The notes under the pieces are model-generated. The model saw only the letters and a list, made by a program, of their open reading frames with translations, searched no databases and was not told the origin of the DNA. A DNA stretch of 21,356 nucleotides from a virus, in IMG/VR virus record IMGVR_UViG_3300027763_000271, positions 1 to 21,356 of that record; one strand, given 5' to 3'. The position numbers were made by a program, and so were the translations under genes. Positions 19,148 through 21,356 of the stretch are shown in pieces; positions within the stretch are counted from its first letter, which is position 1, and each line of letters starts with the position of its first letter.

Positions 19148-20949
19148 GCGGGAGCCTGAACGCCTCCTGTTGTTGCGAACAACCGCCGCCGCCTCCATTG
19201 CCGCGGTTGTGGTATGCAATCAAGTGTCCCGATTTCTTTGAGGACTACTGCTGTCAATCGGATTGCGGCGCGGCTCCGACTCGAATTGATTTCTGCGAGA
19301 GTTACCTGACCTCCATCGGCATTTCCCTGCCGCCGGACATCACGAATCTCTGCTACTACATCGCCTACGACTGCTGCGTTTACATCCTGACGGGGTATGA
19401 AACGGTTGCGGTATGCCCGCCACTAGTCCCAACCCGTCCGATCAATGTTGGCCGGCTCCTGAAGATCAGCAACAAGGCAACAACTGGCGATCCATGTTGC
19501 TACCCCGAGCCACAAGTCAAAACAGATCCCGGCCAAATCATCAAATTGCCTGGGGCCAATATTGAAATCCCACAAGATCCATGCGAGGAGTTGGTGGCGC
19601 AATGCTACACCCTTGCTGATCAGGTTGGAACGGCCGTGCCTGTCACCGTTTCTTCGTCGGCTACTCAATGCATCGAAACCATCGGCGTGACATGGCCCGT
19701 GCGGTGCGACCACGGGCCGCCCGTTGAGCATGACAACCTGACCATCGGCATGGTGCAGAATTTGAGCCTCTGCACCGTCAACGATTTTCCGGCCCCATGC
19801 CCGACCAACTATTCGGTAACGCAGTATTTCCTCAAATACATGGACTGCCCCGATTGCGACCCGGAAGGCGACTGCTGCGGTTCAACGCCAAACTGCGATG
19901 TCGATCCTGATTTTTGCAGCTCCTTTGAGGACAGGTTTGAGACCTACAACTACACGACTTGCTATTCGGTCAACCTGTGCAACGGACAAGATCACGTTGA
20001 GGACGTTCTACAACTGACCTTTGATGCCTGCTTTGCGCCGGACATCGTTTTCGGATCTCCGACAGCCCAGGCGCAACTCAACGAGACATTCATCACGGGC
20101 GAGTATCCCGTTGTTGAGGTGACTACTGGCCCGGTCAACACAGGGTGGGGCGTGTTTACCGTTCCCTATGTGCGAGTGTGCGACCTCACCACCATCATGT
20201 TCTCGGGTAACGCCGCGCACATTGCTGCCAAGGTCAACAGCAGAATCGGCGCACTCGTGCAGGCCTCGGGTATTGGCCCGTGGTCCGCGTTCTTTTGGTT
20301 CGGCTTCCGGCAGTCATGCTTCGCGTGTCCGCAGGCATCACCAAACGAGAGACCGCCGGCATCGTTTGGCGACACGCTCTACGTTGACCGCGTGGCCTTC
20401 ATCAACGGCGGGGCGCAGATCCGTGTTTGGCTCCGAGCATCTAGTCCGCGCTGGTACGTCTGCGCTTCCCAGCGGCTCCGCTCCGACTATTCCACGGTGG
20501 GCGATGTCATTAATTGCGCGATATCTGCCGTGGGTACGGAATACCCGTATGTGTTGAAGTGCCTGTCGTTCCCGGAATACTCCAACAACTTCCGATACAC
20601 CATGCGGCGCGTGGAAGAGCCATCCTCCAACACAAGCATCTGCACGGACATCAACTACTACGAGACCGTGGCTGGTTGCCAATCTCGCGTTGGTTGGCCG
20701 CTCAACAACATTGTGGTGGGCAGTACTGTTGTCCAGGTCGGATGGCGAAACCTTTGCCCTGGGCAATTTGAACCCAAGAGCTGGTGCTACTCGTACCCGT
20801 TCCAATACACCCCCGCCCTGTGTTGTCCTCCGGGTGAGGATTGTGAGCAATGGAACATCGACCATCCGTTGCCGCAACCGTGTTTGCGTTCGTTCCAATC
20901 AACCTCATACCGTTGCACTACAGACGGATCGGTAATCGCAATAACATGA
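19144..20949 (+). CDS. Extremely cysteine-rich protein, 601 aa, unknown
   Basis: I count 44 cysteines in 601 residues (about 7%), including one CCC and several CC pairs (CCC near 9-11, YCC, DCC, PCC, DCC, LCC), spread along the whole length. The protein also has a poly-Pro stretch (QPPPPPLPRL) near 13-22, is acidic and aromatic-rich, and has no clear signal peptide or TM. There is no regular zinc-finger or iron-sulfur spacing; the many CC pairs and CxxxC-like spacings suggest disulfide-linked domains, or metal binding. ATG 19144 gives MSGSLNASCCCEQPP and overlaps the mini-ORF stop (ATGA); an upstream in-frame ATG at 19018 is rejected because it runs through the two small ORFs. I infer an extracellular, virion-surface or tail-tip protein; nothing in it identifies the job. 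Confidence 0.5.
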   Translation: MSGSLNASCCCEQPPPPPLPRLWYAIKCPDFFEDYCCQSDCGAAPTRIDFCESYLTSIGISLPPDITNLCYYIAYDCCVYILTGYETVAVCPPLVPTRPINVGRLLKISNKATTGDPCCYPEPQVKTDPGQIIKLPGANIEIPQDPCEELVAQCYTLADQVGTAVPVTVSSSATQCIETIGVTWPVRCDHGPPVEHDNLTIGMVQNLSLCTVNDFPAPCPTNYSVTQYFLKYMDCPDCDPEGDCCGSTPNCDVDPDFCSSFEDRFETYNYTTCYSVNLCNGQDHVEDVLQLTFDACFAPDIVFGSPTAQAQLNETFITGEYPVVEVTTGPVNTGWGVFTVPYVRVCDLTTIMFSGNAAHIAAKVNSRIGALVQASGIGPWSAFFWFGFRQSCFACPQASPNERPPASFGDTLYVDRVAFINGGAQIRVWLRASSPRWYVCASQRLRSDYSTVGDVINCAISAVGTEYPYVLKCLSFPEYSNNFRYTMRRVEEPSSNTSICTDINYYETVAGCQSRVGWPLNNIVVGSTVVQVGWRNLCPGQFEPKSWCYSYPFQYTPALCCPPGEDCEQWNIDHPLPQPCLRSFQSTSYRCTTDGSVIAIT

Positions 20950-21356
20950 GCAATCGTCCCATCATGGGCCACATCAATTTGATGGGCGACACCATTTCGC
21001 TCCCGATCATTGATTGCACCTCATATCGCATCAAAGAGGTCACGCCGCAATGCGAGCTTGGGTTGGACTTGGCTGGGTGCGGATCATGCGAACGCAGAGT
21101 CACTCGCAACGGTGATCTTCGCCGACCGCCGTTGTTTATCGTCACGGATGTAGATCAACCCGCACCCGCACAGGTAACGCCGGAACAACCCAAGCAGGGT
21201 TTCCGCGGCCTGGGTGATGTCGTTGCTGCCGCGACCAAGGCCATCGGGATCAAGCCGTGTCAGGCGTGTGGACGTCGACAAGCTGCCCTGAATCGCCTTG
21301 TGCCGTTCGGCGTGCCAAACGAAAACCCCCCGCCTGCCGGCCAACTTCCTGCGGCC
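20946..21356 (+). CDS. Protein with paired CxxC motifs, 3' partial
   Basis: The frame from ATG 20946 (overlapping the previous TGA) is open to the right edge: 137 codons seen, no stop. The protein carries Cys24 and Cys36, then CGSC (45-48), and CQACGRRQAALNRLVPF (105-121). The CxxCxRRxxxLN segment after a GIKP stretch is one I recall from many phage proteins, often at or near their end, so the gene may finish soon beyond the window. The CxxC pairs may bind zinc. Immediate adjacency to the cysteine-rich gene suggests a shared role. Confidence 0.5.
   Translation, partial: MSNRPIMGHINLMGDTISLPIIDCTSYRIKEVTPQCELGLDLAGCGSCERRVTRNGDLRRPPLFIVTDVDQPAPAQVTPEQPKQGFRGLGDVVAAATKAIGIKPCQACGRRQAALNRLVPFGVPNENPPPAGQLPAA

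Overview
This window is a continuous, plus-strand-only stretch of tailed-phage (or prophage) genome carrying the virion structural genes. The head genes resemble those of Mu-like transposable phages: a DUF935-type portal, a Mu gpF-type minor head protein, a protease/scaffold fusion, a capsid cement protein, the major capsid protein and a gp36-type connector. The tail genes are of siphovirus type: tail tube, frameshifted assembly chaperone and tape measure. No terminase, transposase, integrase, tRNA or CRISPR is present. The standard bacterial code is used. The Shine-Dalgarno site of the capsid gene is a full 9-nt match to a normal anti-SD, and a lipobox protein near the right end suggests a diderm host. 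The DNA is GC-rich with several visibly more AT-rich patches. The host cannot be named from the sequence.

Layout. 1-2486: portal (open at the left edge) and gpF-like protein. 2508-6084: three genes not expected at this place in a Mu-like head cluster: a 500-aa modular protein with five RPG[AE]K linkers, a 188-aa unknown, and a 497-aa SGNH/GDSL-like hydrolase. 6086-9074: protease/scaffold with two probable internal starts, cement protein and major capsid protein, closed by a strong hairpin. 9148-11330: connector, tail completion, tail tube, and a G/GT chaperone pair with a -1 frameshift signal. 11330-16216: terminator-like protein, a very short tape measure and two large tail-tip/baseplate candidates. 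16245-18229: a fibre-associated small protein and a glycine-rich tail fibre. 18233-19147: a cluster of small membrane proteins that looks like a lysis or envelope cassette without an endolysin. 19144-21356: an extremely cysteine-rich 601-aa protein and a second protein with paired CxxC motifs that runs off the right edge.

Genes are packed with start/stop overlaps (ATGA, TGATG, TAATG), so most of the window is probably one or two long late transcripts with translational coupling. The most interesting points are: the peptide VGGGLNTFVP shared by the protease-scaffold junction and the capsid N-terminus, a possible common processing or docking site; the nested starts that could make three proteins from the protease gene; the RPG[AE]K modular protein, which could be a cleavable internal-head polyprotein or a recombination-built mosaic; the complete slippery-site plus hairpin frameshift signal; and the cysteine-rich protein of unknown role.
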